From assembly GCA_963800255.1 (NCBI GenBank), contig CAWDAK010000026.1, forward strand, positions 62,001 to 126,000: 64,000 nucleotides of DNA, in the 5' to 3' direction. Within the stretch, counting starts at the first letter, position 1. Each line of letters opens with the position of its first letter. This DNA comes from DATFVA01 sp963800255. Lineage in GTDB: Bacteria; Bacteroidota; Ignavibacteria; Ignavibacteriales; Ignavibacteriaceae. Made by a program: the position numbers and the translations under genes. The notes below the pieces were generated by a model. It made no database searches and was not told the DNA's origin. It saw only the letters and a list, made by a program, of their open reading frames with translations. Below are positions 18,981 through 28,375 of the stretch, in pieces.

Positions 18981-19024
18981 GCGTATTCACTGCGTATTCA
19001 CTGCGTATTCACTGCGTTTTCACT
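18981..19024. repeat. 11-bp tandem repeat, four copies
   Basis: The unit gcgtattcact occurs three times exactly and a fourth time with one change (gcgttttcact), back to back. It lies about 130 nt upstream of the holA start. Confidence 0.95.
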
Positions 19025-19120
19025 ATATATTTAGGAGCTTGTGGTTAAGCTGCTTACACGTTCGGGGAAAATGAGAAAATGCGGGGGCGGTGTATTACGA
19101 ACTATAGGTTTGGGAGAAAT

Positions 19121-19378
19121 AGGGATTCCGGGAAGAAAGATTTAAGGGATTCAGGAAGGTATCCGGAAAGTGAGTGAATGCGGGGAATTACCTGTGGCGA
19201 ATATTAAGGTTGCGAGAAGAAGGGATTCCGGGAAGAAAGATTTAAGGGATTCAGGAAGGTATCCGGAAAGTGAGTGAATGCGGGGAATTACCTGTGGCGA
19301 ATATTAAGGTTGCGAGAAGAAGGGACTCCGGGAAGAACCACTTAAGACATTCCGGAAGGTATCTGGAAAGTGAGAGGA
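19121..19378. repeat. 100-bp tandem repeat: two perfect copies plus a diverged partial copy
   Basis: Positions 19121-19220 and 19221-19320 are identical over 100 bp. A third, diverged partial copy runs 19321-19378, and the sequence at about 19060-19120 is a diverged copy of the unit's second half. The unit starts agggattccgggaagaaaga. It is purine-rich on the plus strand, has no coding frame maintained through the copies (100 is not a multiple of 3), and no clear hairpin. Confidence 0.95.
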
Positions 19379-19531
19379 TACGGTGGTTCGGGTATAGAAT
19401 ACCATCAAGCCGAAGTTTTAGCCCGGGGTTTCCTATATAACTCCCGCAGGACTGAACCTGGTTTATTTTTTAAGAGCAGCTTAGAACACAAGCTCCCTTA
19501 TTTCATAAACATAAAAAACCGGCAGAATACA

Positions 19532-20140
19532 TTATTGTTGAGTGCGTTTTTCGATTGTGATGTTTTCAATTACGACATCTGTAAGCGGCTTATCCTGAGA
19601 ATTCCTCTTTACCTGGGAAATGGAATTTACTATATCCATTCCGGTGATAATTTTTCCGAATATTGTATGGCGATCATTGAGCCACGGTGTCGATGCTACT
19701 GTAATGAAGAACTGGCTGCCGTTAGTATTTGGGCCTGCATTTGCCATTGCCAGTATACCGGATGAATCGAACGCCAGTCCTGTATTCACTTCATCTTCAA
19801 AAGATTTTCCCCAAAGGCTCTCACCTCCACGTCCTGTTCCGGTAGGATCACCGCCCTGGATCATAAAATTGGGGATTACACGGTGAAAGATTACGCCTTT
19901 ATAATAACCTTTTTCTGCAAGTCCGGTAAAGTTCTCGACTGTTTTAGGTGCCTTATCGGGATAAAGTTCTGCTTCAAATTTCCCCATATTTGTGTTAAAA
20001 ACTGCTACGGTCATAGTATCGTTTTTAGTTTCCACTTTAGTCTCACTTTTTGTTGTTGTTTGATTATTTTCTTTGTTCATGCTTTGTTGATTACATCCCA
20101 TAAGTAATGTAAGTACTATAAAGATTAATATTTTCCTCAT
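19532..20140 (-). CDS. Cyclophilin-type peptidyl-prolyl cis-trans isomerase, lipoprotein
   Basis: 202 residues. A lipoprotein signal peptide (ILIFIVLTLLMGC, lipobox LMGC with Cys15) is followed by a Ser/Thr/Lys linker and a cyclophilin domain from about residue 45. FHRVIPNFMIQGGDPTGTG contains the catalytic arginine and the family core; NTNGSQFFITVASTPWLNDR and HTIFGKII complete it. It should catalyse prolyl isomerisation on exported proteins while anchored to a membrane facing the periplasm. It is 8 nt downstream of uppP. Confidence 0.96.
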   Translation of the reverse strand: MRKILIFIVLTLLMGCNQQSMNKENNQTTTKSETKVETKNDTMTVAVFNTNMGKFEAELYPDKAPKTVENFTGLAEKGYYKGVIFHRVIPNFMIQGGDPTGTGRGGESLWGKSFEDEVNTGLAFDSSGILAMANAGPNTNGSQFFITVASTPWLNDRHTIFGKIITGMDIVNSISQVKRNSQDKPLTDVVIENITIEKRTQQ

Positions 20141-20148
20141 TATACCTC

Positions 20149-20997
20149 CTAAGGTTGAATGATATTTAATCCTATTAAAACCAGAATGATTATGCCCGCA
20201 ATTATCCGGTAATAAATGAAAAGAAAAGTTGAGTGTTTTTTAAGATATTTCAACAGGAAGTCGATTGCAAGGTAACCGCTGACAGCTGCAGCTATTGTTG
20301 CAATAATCAGGTTCACCCACATAGTTCCATTCAATATATCGAGTGACTGATAAAGCTCCAGTAGTCCGCTTGCCAGCACGGCCGGCACACTTAAAAGAAA
20401 TGAAAAGCGTGCGGCATCTTCTCTCTTAAGTCCCCTGAATAAACCGCCTGTTATCGTTGTTCCTGACCGTGACGCACCGGGAATTAGCGCGAATGCCTGG
20501 GCTATCCCTATAAAAAGGGAATCAAACAAGGAAATTTCTTTTTCAGTTTTCACTCTTTTTCCCACCTTCTCAGCAATAGCCAGGATTATGGCGAACACTA
20601 TAAGATTTACCGCGATGACGAAGAGATCTTTTGTAAAAGCTCCTTCGATAGCATCCTTGAAAAGAAGTCCAATAAAGACTACAGGAAGCGTACCTACAAT
20701 GATGAACCAGCCTGTTCTGGATTGAAATGACTGGCCGGAGAAAGGAACTCTTCTACTCACATTCTCCTTCCAGAAATAAATCAATATGTTTAAAAGATCA
20801 TTCCAGAAATAAATAAGGATGGCCAGCATAGTGCCGAGCTGTATTACGGCGATAAAGGCCGTCCATTCCTGCGGATGATCTGGTGATATCAGGTTCATCA
20901 GCTTGCCGGCAACGGTTAAGTGCCCGGTGCTGCTGATCGGTAAAAATTCTGTCAGCCCCTGTATAATTCCAAGAATGATTGCATCAAGTATATTCAA
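20149..20997 (-). CDS. uppP: Undecaprenyl-diphosphatase UppP (BacA)
   Basis: 282 residues with about eight membrane helices. Both family signatures are present: the glutamate-rich GLTEFLPISSTGHL (residues 14-27) and PGASRSGTTITGGLFRGL near residue 175. UppP dephosphorylates undecaprenyl diphosphate so the lipid carrier can be reused for peptidoglycan and other surface polymers. It lies in an envelope-related run with a beta-barrel protein, a YbhN-like protein and lolA. Confidence 0.97.
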   Translation of the reverse strand: MNILDAIILGIIQGLTEFLPISSTGHLTVAGKLMNLISPDHPQEWTAFIAVIQLGTMLAILIYFWNDLLNILIYFWKENVSRRVPFSGQSFQSRTGWFIIVGTLPVVFIGLLFKDAIEGAFTKDLFVIAVNLIVFAIILAIAEKVGKRVKTEKEISLFDSLFIGIAQAFALIPGASRSGTTITGGLFRGLKREDAARFSFLLSVPAVLASGLLELYQSLDILNGTMWVNLIIATIAAAVSGYLAIDFLLKYLKKHSTFLFIYYRIIAGIIILVLIGLNIIQP

Positions 20998-21006
20998 TAA
21001 TATCTC

Positions 21007-21639
21007 CTAAAACATGTATGTAATTCCGAGACTAACTCCCGCGGAAAATGAATTTAAATTTACCTGGTTGTAATCGGAGCTGTGGTGTTCTTCCCATCCT
21101 TTAAGGTTACCGTTCAGGTCGTACCTGAGGTCGCCAAGTATATTAACGTAGAATTGATCGCTGAGTCTTGTATTTCCGGCGGCTCTCAATAGAAAACCAA
21201 AGCCTGTTGATGTAAAATTATTTGCCGATGGAGATGAAGGGAAGGACTCATCTGCGCTTACCATCCTGATGCCAACCCCGCCGCCGAACTTAAAATTGTA
21301 ACCTTCACCTCTTATAACATAGTAAGATGTTACTGTCGGCATTATTACGTGGTATGAAAAATCGTACGTACCGTATGTGCTAAAAGTTACCGAACTGAGG
21401 AGGTAGGCGACTTCCAGTCCGATATCATAAGTTTTTGAAACAGCATAATCATATTCTCCTGAAAAGATAACAGCTGAACTAAAGCTCGTCATTTCTTCAT
21501 ATCCTGCAATCTGGTTAACATAATCTTTCAATGACGGTGTGCTGCTGAAATTTATACCCATTCCTAAACGCACCTCGTTCTGTGCAGCTGCCTGCGATAA
21601 AATCAATAATGCTGTTAATATTGTAAATATGTACTTCAT
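21007..21639 (-). CDS. Putative outer membrane beta-barrel protein
   Basis: 210 residues with a signal peptide (FTILTALLILSQAAAQ, cleavage after about residue 20). The mature part alternates hydrophobic and polar residues in short strands (YDYAVSKTYDIGLEVAYLLS, YNFKFGGGVGIRM) and ends in SLGITYMF, with a C-terminal phenylalanine typical of outer membrane barrels. It looks like a small OmpW/OMP_b-brl type protein of unknown role. It overlaps the YbhN-like gene stop by 4 nt. Confidence 0.78.
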   Translation of the reverse strand: MKYIFTILTALLILSQAAAQNEVRLGMGINFSSTPSLKDYVNQIAGYEEMTSFSSAVIFSGEYDYAVSKTYDIGLEVAYLLSSVTFSTYGTYDFSYHVIMPTVTSYYVIRGEGYNFKFGGGVGIRMVSADESFPSSPSANNFTSTGFGFLLRAAGNTRLSDQFYVNILGDLRYDLNGNLKGWEEHHSSDYNQVNLNSFSAGVSLGITYMF

Positions 21640-22682
21640 AGCTCTTCCATTTCTGTTTCAACTACATTGATAAGGTTATCGTGCTGCCTGTTAAGTATAA
21701 AGAAAATAAGCAATGATGATAAAATGAACAATAAGTATGATATGATATGTGTTAAAAAAGCATAAGCCAGACTTATAACCTCACCGTATCCAAAGAGTAA
21801 AACCAGGGCTGATTTTGCAAGTGCATGGTATGAACCTGTACCACCAGGCGTAGGTATCACCACACCTATCGCGCTGATGCTCATGAGTATCCAGGCCATT
21901 CCGAAATTTACATGCGGAAGTCCAATCATTATCATTCCCACGTATGCGTTAATAGCATAAAAAAGCATTATTATTACGCTCAACAGAAAAGTAAGTAAAT
22001 AGTTGCGTGTACCTTTAAGACTAGCGAAGCCCTCCGTCAGCATCTTAAATATATACCCAGCTTTATGAGCAAGTTTTTCTGAAAATTTACCAATAAGATT
22101 AACTATTGCCCCGTAAAATTTTTCTTTGAACCTGACTATGAGTAAAATAAAAATAAGGAATCCGGCAATGAGAGCAGAGGTTATATAAAGGGTAGTTTTA
22201 AGCCATGGGAATGTGAGATAAAGATTACCATTATAAATCAAGGCAGCTACTATGACTGAGAGTCCTAGAAATAAAACGTCAATCACCCTTTCAACTATTA
22301 CTGTTCCAAACATCGATGATCTGGAAATCCTTTCCCATTTCCCAAGTAGAACCGCCCGGGTTATTTCACCGAGCCGGGGGATGACACAGTTTACCCCGTA
22401 ACCGACCATAAGAGAACCGAAAAGATTTTTCATAGAAGCGTCAGGCTTAACAGAGCTGATAATTACTTTCCACCTGACCGCGCGGAGATAATGTGATATC
22501 AAAAGTACGATTACAAAAACCGCTATCCAGAAGACAGAGGCCTTTGAAGCTTTATCAAGAACCTCACCAAAGTTCACATCATAAAAAGCGATGTAAAGGA
22601 AAACCGCGGTTAATACAAGGGAGAGACCAAGGTTAATTACATCTCTTTTTGAAATTTGGCTTTCCTTTTTACCTGAGGTCAA
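21636..22682 (-). CDS. Lysylphosphatidylglycerol synthase-type TM (YbhN/UPF0104) membrane protein
   Basis: 348 residues with about eight membrane helices. The segments SHYLRAVRWKVII, GYGVNCVIPRLGEITRAVLL and VIPTPGGTGSYHALA are hallmarks of the UPF0104/LPG_synthase_TM family, related to the MprF flippase half and possibly involved in lipid flipping. No synthase domain is attached. Its start overlaps the end of lolA by 14 nt, which ties it to envelope biogenesis. Confidence 0.88.
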   Translation of the reverse strand: MTSGKKESQISKRDVINLGLSLVLTAVFLYIAFYDVNFGEVLDKASKASVFWIAVFVIVLLISHYLRAVRWKVIISSVKPDASMKNLFGSLMVGYGVNCVIPRLGEITRAVLLGKWERISRSSMFGTVIVERVIDVLFLGLSVIVAALIYNGNLYLTFPWLKTTLYITSALIAGFLIFILLIVRFKEKFYGAIVNLIGKFSEKLAHKAGYIFKMLTEGFASLKGTRNYLLTFLLSVIIMLFYAINAYVGMIMIGLPHVNFGMAWILMSISAIGVVIPTPGGTGSYHALAKSALVLLFGYGEVISLAYAFLTHIISYLLFILSSLLIFFILNRQHDNLINVVETEMEEL

Positions 22683-23269
22683 TAACCTTTATTCCTTTTG
22701 AAGGTGAATAGGTGAATTCGGAGTCGGGAATATCAGGGTTCAGTTTATATCCCGATAAAGTAATAGTTGATTTTCCGTTATTGCCGTCGATTATAACCTT
22801 TTCAACCAGGCTGCCGCTATTCACATATAACCTTGCACTTTTAAAATTAAGTTCTGATGTTTTCGGCTCAAGAGTAAGAGTTTTATAATCACCCTCTTCG
22901 CCCGAACTTACATTGCTTTTAGACGGATAAACCTGTATAAAGTTATTCAGAGAAAGCTCTGTGGGTTCTTCTGAATCATAATTATTTATTATTACTTTAT
23001 TCTCTTTCTTATTGAAATTCCAAAAGGTTTCACCGTCAGTTATGATTGTATTATTCTTCAGTTCGATCCTTAATTTTTTTTCTTTTTTCAGGTATAATTT
23101 TCCGGAGAAGTCTTCTTTGCTGCCGGATGACTTTGTGAAATTAACGGAAAGGGTGTTTAAAAGAATTGTATTTAGCTTGAACTGACTTAAGCAGTTCATC
23201 ACTGTTATTCTGTCCGAATGCCGCAGTGCATAATAGCATCGAAAATAAAATAAAAACATACTTTTTCAT
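22669..23269 (-). CDS. lolA: LolA-like outer membrane lipoprotein carrier, disrupted by +1 frameshift
   Basis: The main frame (22669 to about 23160) encodes the LolA barrel: TLSVNFTKSSGSKEDFSGKL, then WNFNKKENKVIINNY and LVEKVIIDGNNGKSTI. Its apparent start has no signal peptide. The ATG at 23269 opens another frame reading MKKYVFILFSMLLCTAAFGQ, a textbook signal peptide, then NNSDELLKSVQAKYNS, the normal LolA start. The frames join if one of the four A bases at 23159-23162 is removed, giving 199 residues. LolA shuttles lipoproteins through the periplasm and is usually essential, so an error in the sequence is the simpler reading. Confidence 0.85.
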
Positions 23270-23373
23270 ATTTAATCCTTTCAGAATCTCTTAATTACGA
23301 TTTCGAATTTAATCATAAATGCAGTTATAAAAAATCGAATTTGGCATAGTTTGAGGCCATTATAAGGGGTTTA

Positions 23374-25839
23374 CTATAAGGATCTGAGAATTGTTTCCAG
23401 CTGTTCTTCGTTTTCAACAAGTACTGTGCGTGCCTTGCTGCCGTCATTGGGACCGACAATTCCAGCTTCTTCAAGCTGATCTACAATCCTTGCTGCACGC
23501 GAATAGCCCAGCTTCAGCCGCCTCTGAAGTAGTGATACAGACCCCTGCTGGTGCCGTACTATTACCCTTGCAGCATCCTCGAACATCGGGTCCATATCTG
23601 TAAGGAAGCCGCTGCTGTCCTTTTTCTTATCATAAATAGAAGGAAGGAAATAGGGCTTTGAATATCCCGGCTGCGAATAGATGTAATTCGTAACGTGCTC
23701 AACTTCATCAGTTGAAATGAAAGCATTTTGAATTCGTATAGGTTTAGGCTGCCCTGTCGGGAGGAAGAGCATATCACCTTTTCCCAGCAGCTGCTCTGCC
23801 CCATTCATATCAAGGATCGTTCTTGAATCTATTTTTGTTGCAACCTGGTATGCAATTCTTGCTGAAAAATTAGCTTTTATAACACCAGTAATTACGTTTA
23901 CAGAAGGTCTTTGGGTAGCAAGCACCAGGTGAATGCCGACTGCCCGCGCAAGCTGTGCAAGCCTTGCTATCGGTTCTTCCACTTCTTTACCGGCAGTTAT
24001 CATTAGATCAGCAAGCTCATCAATTATCACCACCAGATATGGAAGGTAATGGTGCTTTATCTCATCGGTATCGTGAGGTCTTTTCTTCGGGTCGGAAACT
24101 TTTTTATTATAATCAACTATACTCCTTACGCCTGCCTTTGCAAGACGGTCATATCTTTTTTCCATCTCAATCTCTACGCTTTTAAGCAGGAGTACAGCGT
24201 TCTGGGGGTTAGTAATTATTTCTTCTTCAAGATCAGGTGAAACAGCAAGGTAGTGTCTGCGCAGCTTATTATAAAATGAAAGTTCGATTTTTTTGGGATC
24301 AATCATAATCAGTTTTACATCAGCAGGTTCTTTTGTGTAGAGCAGACTACTGATAATCATATTTATACCAACGCTTTTGCCTGATCCTGTGGATCCTGCT
24401 ATAAGAAGGTGAGGCATCTTTGCAAGGTCGGTAATGTAGACCTCTCCGCTGATGGTTTTTCCTAACGCCATAGGAAGTTCCATCTTTGAATCGGTAACTT
24501 TATTTAAAACGGACCGGGCATTTACGAGTGAAGCTTCGGCATTTGGTATTTCAACTCCTATTGCACTTTTACCGGGTATTGGGGCAATTATCCTTATTCC
24601 GCGGGCCGCAAGTGCAAGCGCAATATCGTTCTCGAGCGAAACAATCTTACTGATCTTAACACCCGGTGCAGGAACAATTTCGTAGAGAGTTACTACCGGT
24701 CCGGGAGTAACAGAAATATCCTGTATTTCAATATCAAACAGCTTAAGCTTTTCCTTGAGCAGTTCAGCATTCCTTGTAAGTTCTTCTTCGGCAACCTTAA
24801 AGTCCTCTGCCGGAGCCGGATCGAGCAGATCAAGTCCTGCCTTCTTAAAGTTTATTTTTTCATCCCAGGGATCAGGCAGCTTTTCATTTTCGTCAAGCGG
24901 ATTTCTGTCAGGCATTTCACCCGTTTTTTCGAGGTCAACTTTTTTAGTTTCGCTCTTCTGCATTATATCTTCTTCTTTTACTTCAGATTTCTGCTTCTTT
25001 TCGGCGGTAATAACTTCCTGCCCTGTATCTTTCCTTATTATCCTTATTCTTGTTTGTTCCTTTTCCTCCTCCGCCATCAGCGCATCAGCACTGATAATCT
25101 CTTCTTTGCTTTTCTTCTTCTTCTTTTTATCCTCGCGCAAATCTTTAATTTTCTGAAGATTTTTTTCTTCAGTTTCGGGCCGGTTTATCCTGATATTCTC
25201 TCTTTGTTTTGTCTTTTGAAGGATGAATTCTTTAAGGAATGCGGTAACTTTTTCCAGGTCAATATTAAATGCCAGGATAACAAGAACCATAAATGCAGCA
25301 AAAAGAAAAATAATACTCCCTGCCCCGCCGAGAAGCCTCCCGGTGCCTTCGCCGAGAAAATCGCCTATTGCTCCTGATATTTCATATGTATTTGAAAGAA
25401 GATCAAACCTTGCACGCAGCACCCCGAAAAAGGAGGCCAGGATTAGTCCTGCTATAAGGAGGAAATTGAAAGATCTTATCATAGTTCTGAAAGAGATTCT
25501 CTTAAAGTAAGAAAATCCCCATACGAAGATTATAACCGGGAAAATAGCAGAGAAGATACCAAGGGTGTTATTTATAAAGAAATCCGCAAGGTAGGCTCCT
25601 GTAATACCTACAAGGTTATTCGTACCCCTGAAGTCGGCTTCAGGATTAAACACCCTGAAGAGATCTGAAAATTTATAATTAAGAACTGCCTGATCATACC
25701 TTGAATAGGAGAGTAGACTTAAAAGCAGAAATACGGAAAATACAATGAGAAATAGTCCGAGGAGCTTTTTTTTATTCTTCACTAATACAGGTTCAACGTC
25801 GGCAGGCTTTACCTTTCCGTTTCCGGGTTTCTTCTTCAT
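23374..25839 (-). CDS. ftsK: DNA translocase FtsK
   Basis: 821 residues. Four membrane helices lie in the first 195 residues, a charged Lys/Glu-rich linker spans about 210-330, then the motor. Walker A is GSTGSGKS (482-489) and Walker B is VVIIDELADLM (near residue 605). The C-terminal winged-helix gamma domain (GSVSLLQRRLKLGYSRAARI, then VDQLEEAGIVGP) reads KOPS-like polar sequences. FtsK pumps sister chromosomes through the division septum and activates XerCD. The linker is short, typical of FtsK/SpoIIIE proteins outside the gammaproteobacteria. Confidence 0.97.
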   Translation of the reverse strand: MKKKPGNGKVKPADVEPVLVKNKKKLLGLFLIVFSVFLLLSLLSYSRYDQAVLNYKFSDLFRVFNPEADFRGTNNLVGITGAYLADFFINNTLGIFSAIFPVIIFVWGFSYFKRISFRTMIRSFNFLLIAGLILASFFGVLRARFDLLSNTYEISGAIGDFLGEGTGRLLGGAGSIIFLFAAFMVLVILAFNIDLEKVTAFLKEFILQKTKQRENIRINRPETEEKNLQKIKDLREDKKKKKKSKEEIISADALMAEEEKEQTRIRIIRKDTGQEVITAEKKQKSEVKEEDIMQKSETKKVDLEKTGEMPDRNPLDENEKLPDPWDEKINFKKAGLDLLDPAPAEDFKVAEEELTRNAELLKEKLKLFDIEIQDISVTPGPVVTLYEIVPAPGVKISKIVSLENDIALALAARGIRIIAPIPGKSAIGVEIPNAEASLVNARSVLNKVTDSKMELPMALGKTISGEVYITDLAKMPHLLIAGSTGSGKSVGINMIISSLLYTKEPADVKLIMIDPKKIELSFYNKLRRHYLAVSPDLEEEIITNPQNAVLLLKSVEIEMEKRYDRLAKAGVRSIVDYNKKVSDPKKRPHDTDEIKHHYLPYLVVIIDELADLMITAGKEVEEPIARLAQLARAVGIHLVLATQRPSVNVITGVIKANFSARIAYQVATKIDSRTILDMNGAEQLLGKGDMLFLPTGQPKPIRIQNAFISTDEVEHVTNYIYSQPGYSKPYFLPSIYDKKKDSSGFLTDMDPMFEDAARVIVRHQQGSVSLLQRRLKLGYSRAARIVDQLEEAGIVGPNDGSKARTVLVENEEQLETILRSL

Positions 25840-25851
25840 TCGAATTATCTC

Positions 25852-26592
25852 TTATTTAGAATCGATACTGCCGGGCAGCGATTTTAATACATTCGTTGAA
25901 AAATAAGGAATAACAGCGGAAGTATCTACATCGGCAGCATATTTAAGATCATCATCAAAACCGTTCTGCAGCAGGAGTTTTCCGTGTTCGGTTCCTTTCA
26001 ACATATTAAGCGGATCTTTTCCAAATGATTCATCAAGCGAGACGGTTACCCTGGCAGTATCCGTAAGTGTAAGCTCAGTATTTCCATCCATCACTCTTTG
26101 GATAAGCCTTCCTGCACAGACAGAATCCTCAAGTGAAAATGAATTTGATTTACCGGCACATAGGATTTCAAAATCTTTACCGGTTTTTATAAGCTGCGCA
26201 GCAATAGCTCCCAGGTTCCGGTATGAACAGATATACAGGTTCTCAGAAAATTTAGCTTTCACTACTGCCTTGGAACCGTTCGTTGTATACAGAATTATTG
26301 TTTTGCCGGATACAATTTCGGGAGTATACTCAAGGGGAGAATTTCCGAGAGCAAAACCTTCGACCTTTTTTGTGTTTCTTTCTCCCCCGAGAAGTGTTTG
26401 ACCACCGAACATTCCGCCGGAGATCTTAACGCCGAATTCTACAGTGGCAACCGGGACAATTTCCCTTGCCCCATTCTGAAGGGCCGTAACGATAGTGGTT
26501 GAAGCCCGGAGTACATCAATTACAACAACGGTTTTCCCGGTGAAATAAAGTTCATCAGCAGTTGCCGGTGAAAACAGAACATTAACCCTCAT
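25852..26592 (-). CDS. 2-phosphosulfolactate phosphatase family protein (ComB-like)
   Basis: 246 residues. VVIDVLRASTTIVTALQNGA near residue 24 and the later LGGERNTKKVEGFALGNSPL region with LYTTNGSKAV match the ComB fold. ComB hydrolyses phosphosulfolactate to sulfolactate in coenzyme M synthesis, but homologues occur in many bacteria without coenzyme M, where the substrate is uncertain. It lies between gcvT and ftsK, 12 and 6 nt away, so it belongs to that transcription unit. Confidence 0.88.
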   Translation of the reverse strand: MRVNVLFSPATADELYFTGKTVVVIDVLRASTTIVTALQNGAREIVPVATVEFGVKISGGMFGGQTLLGGERNTKKVEGFALGNSPLEYTPEIVSGKTIILYTTNGSKAVVKAKFSENLYICSYRNLGAIAAQLIKTGKDFEILCAGKSNSFSLEDSVCAGRLIQRVMDGNTELTLTDTARVTVSLDESFGKDPLNMLKGTEHGKLLLQNGFDDDLKYAADVDTSAVIPYFSTNVLKSLPGSIDSK

Positions 26593-26598
26593 AGATCT

Positions 26599-27684
26599 TT
26601 AGTTTTCTTTCGTTATAAAAGGTAATTTAACAACAACGGCTGGTATTTCCCTGCCGCGGATAGAAAAGTTAATTTTCGATCCTTCTTTTGAGTAGGCTGT
26701 ATCTACATAACCCATTGCTATAGGTTTATCTAAAACCGGACTAACGGTACCGCTTGTAACAGTACCAACTTTCTTTCCTCCAACAGTAAAATCGTATCCA
26801 TGTCTCGGGAATGCTTTTTCATCAGTCATTACAGGAACCAGTTTCCTCGTTAAGCCTTCTTCTTTTACCTTAAGAAGGGCTGCTTTTCCGATGAAGTTAT
26901 CTTTCTTAAGTTTGGTTATCCAGCCTAGTCCTGCTTCCAGAGGATTTGTTGACTGGTCAATATCATTTCCATACAAACAAAATCCCATCTCAAGCCGAAG
27001 CGAATCTCTGCATCCGAGCCCGGTAGGCTTAATCTCATATTCTTTACCTGCTTCCATTACAGCATTCCATAATTCTTCAGCTGTTTTTTCATCACCTTTA
27101 AAGTAGAGTTCAAAACCAAGTTCGCCCGTATAGCCGGTTCTTGAAACAATCATGTCAATACCGTTAACTTTTGTTTTTATGAAATGATAGTATTCCATAT
27201 CCAGAGCATCCGAAGTCAGCTTTTGAACAATCTTCCTTGAATTAGGACCCTGCACTGCGAGCAGAGAATATTCATCGCTTTTATTCTGAAGCTCAGCTCC
27301 CGGGTTGTTTTTTTCCATCCACTGAAAATCCTTTTCAATATTCGAAGCATTTATCACGAGCATAAATTCATCTTCAGCCAGACGGTAGACAAGCAGATCG
27401 TCAACTATGCCGCCGTCTTCATAACACATTGCAGAGTACTGCACACGTCCTGGTGCTAGTTTCGATGCATCATTAACAGTTATATTCTGAACAAACTCAA
27501 GCGCTTTATCTCCTTTAACGAATACTTCACCCATATGAGAGACGTCAAAGACACCGGCAGAATTTCTGACGGCTTTATGCTCGGCAATTATAGAGGAATA
27601 CTGAACAGGCATATAATAGCCTGCGAATTCAACTATTTTTGCGCCTTCTTTTACATGTACATTATAGAATGTTGTTTTTTTCAT
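26599..27684 (-). CDS. gcvT: Aminomethyltransferase (glycine cleavage T protein)
   Basis: 361 residues. FDVSHMGEVFVKG (residues 47-59) and the folate-binding SRTGYTGELGFELYF motif near residue 190 identify GcvT, and GLGCRDSLRLEMGFCLYGND follows. The T protein transfers the aminomethyl carbon of glycine from the H protein lipoyl arm to tetrahydrofolate, releasing ammonia. gcvH and gcvP are not in this window. Start at ATG 27684, 18 nt after the transaldolase-like gene. Confidence 0.97.
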   Translation of the reverse strand: MKKTTFYNVHVKEGAKIVEFAGYYMPVQYSSIIAEHKAVRNSAGVFDVSHMGEVFVKGDKALEFVQNITVNDASKLAPGRVQYSAMCYEDGGIVDDLLVYRLAEDEFMLVINASNIEKDFQWMEKNNPGAELQNKSDEYSLLAVQGPNSRKIVQKLTSDALDMEYYHFIKTKVNGIDMIVSRTGYTGELGFELYFKGDEKTAEELWNAVMEAGKEYEIKPTGLGCRDSLRLEMGFCLYGNDIDQSTNPLEAGLGWITKLKKDNFIGKAALLKVKEEGLTRKLVPVMTDEKAFPRHGYDFTVGGKKVGTVTSGTVSPVLDKPIAMGYVDTAYSKEGSKINFSIRGREIPAVVVKLPFITKEN

Positions 27685-27702
27685 GGCTATATAAAGTTAA
27701 GT

Positions 27703-28350
27703 TTATTTCTCCCCGGTTTTTTTCCAGTCGCTCAGAAATTTTTCCAGACCAGTGTCCGTAAGAGGATGGTTGAATAATTTATTTATTACATCGAAGGGCA
27801 TTGTACAAACGTCGGCACCCATCAATGCCGCCTCAACGAGATGAAGAGGGTGACGTATACTGGCTACAAGCACTTCTGTTTCATAGTTATAATTTCTGTA
27901 TATCTGCACTATCTGAGAAATAAGATCCATTCCGCTGATGCTTATGTCGTCAAGGCGGCCTACGAAAGGACTGATATAAGAGGCCCCGGCTTTTGCAGCC
28001 AGCAATGCCTGTGAGGGTGAGAAGCATAAAGTAACATTGGTTTTTATTCCCTGGTCAGAGAGAGTTTTAACAGCTTTAAGTCCTTCTTTGATCAATGGAA
28101 CCTTAACAACAATGTTCTTATGGATAGATGCAAGTTCCTTGCCCTCTTTTACAATGCTGTCATAGTCGGTGGAAATCACCTCTGCGCTGACGGGACCGTC
28201 GACAATCTCAAGGATTTCATCGAGAAGTTTCCGGAAATCTTTACCTGTTTTCGAAACAAGGGATGGATTGGTGGTAACCCCGTCAAGTATGCCGAGGGAA
28301 GCAGCTTCTTTTATTTCTTCAATTTTTGCTGTATCAATAAAAAACTTCAT
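27703..28350 (-). CDS. Transaldolase / fructose-6-phosphate aldolase-like protein
   Basis: 215 residues, the short TalC/FSA class. MKFFIDTAKIEEIKEA and GVTTNPSLVSKTG open the barrel, and Lys83 in IVVKVPLIKEG is the Schiff-base lysine. LCFSPSQALLAAKAGASYIS and SPFVGRLDDI follow. Enzymes of this size are transaldolases of the pentose phosphate pathway in most bacteria, and fructose-6-phosphate aldolases in a few; the sequence alone does not decide here. It follows rng by 25 nt. Confidence 0.95.
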   Translation of the reverse strand: MKFFIDTAKIEEIKEAASLGILDGVTTNPSLVSKTGKDFRKLLDEILEIVDGPVSAEVISTDYDSIVKEGKELASIHKNIVVKVPLIKEGLKAVKTLSDQGIKTNVTLCFSPSQALLAAKAGASYISPFVGRLDDISISGMDLISQIVQIYRNYNYETEVLVASIRHPLHLVEAALMGADVCTMPFDVINKLFNHPLTDTGLEKFLSDWKKTGEK

Positions 28351-28375
28351 TCGGACTCCTCCCGGATGGTAAAGG

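Larger units (their letters stand above)
18850..19531. other. Noncoding repeat-bearing intergenic region
   Basis: About 680 nt between holA and the cyclophilin gene, both on the minus strand. No ORF with coding character was seen. It holds an 11-bp tandem repeat (18981-19024), a 100-bp perfect tandem duplication with degenerate flanking copies (about 19055-19380), and a G/A-rich plus strand. The holA promoter must lie at its left end. Confidence 0.7.
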
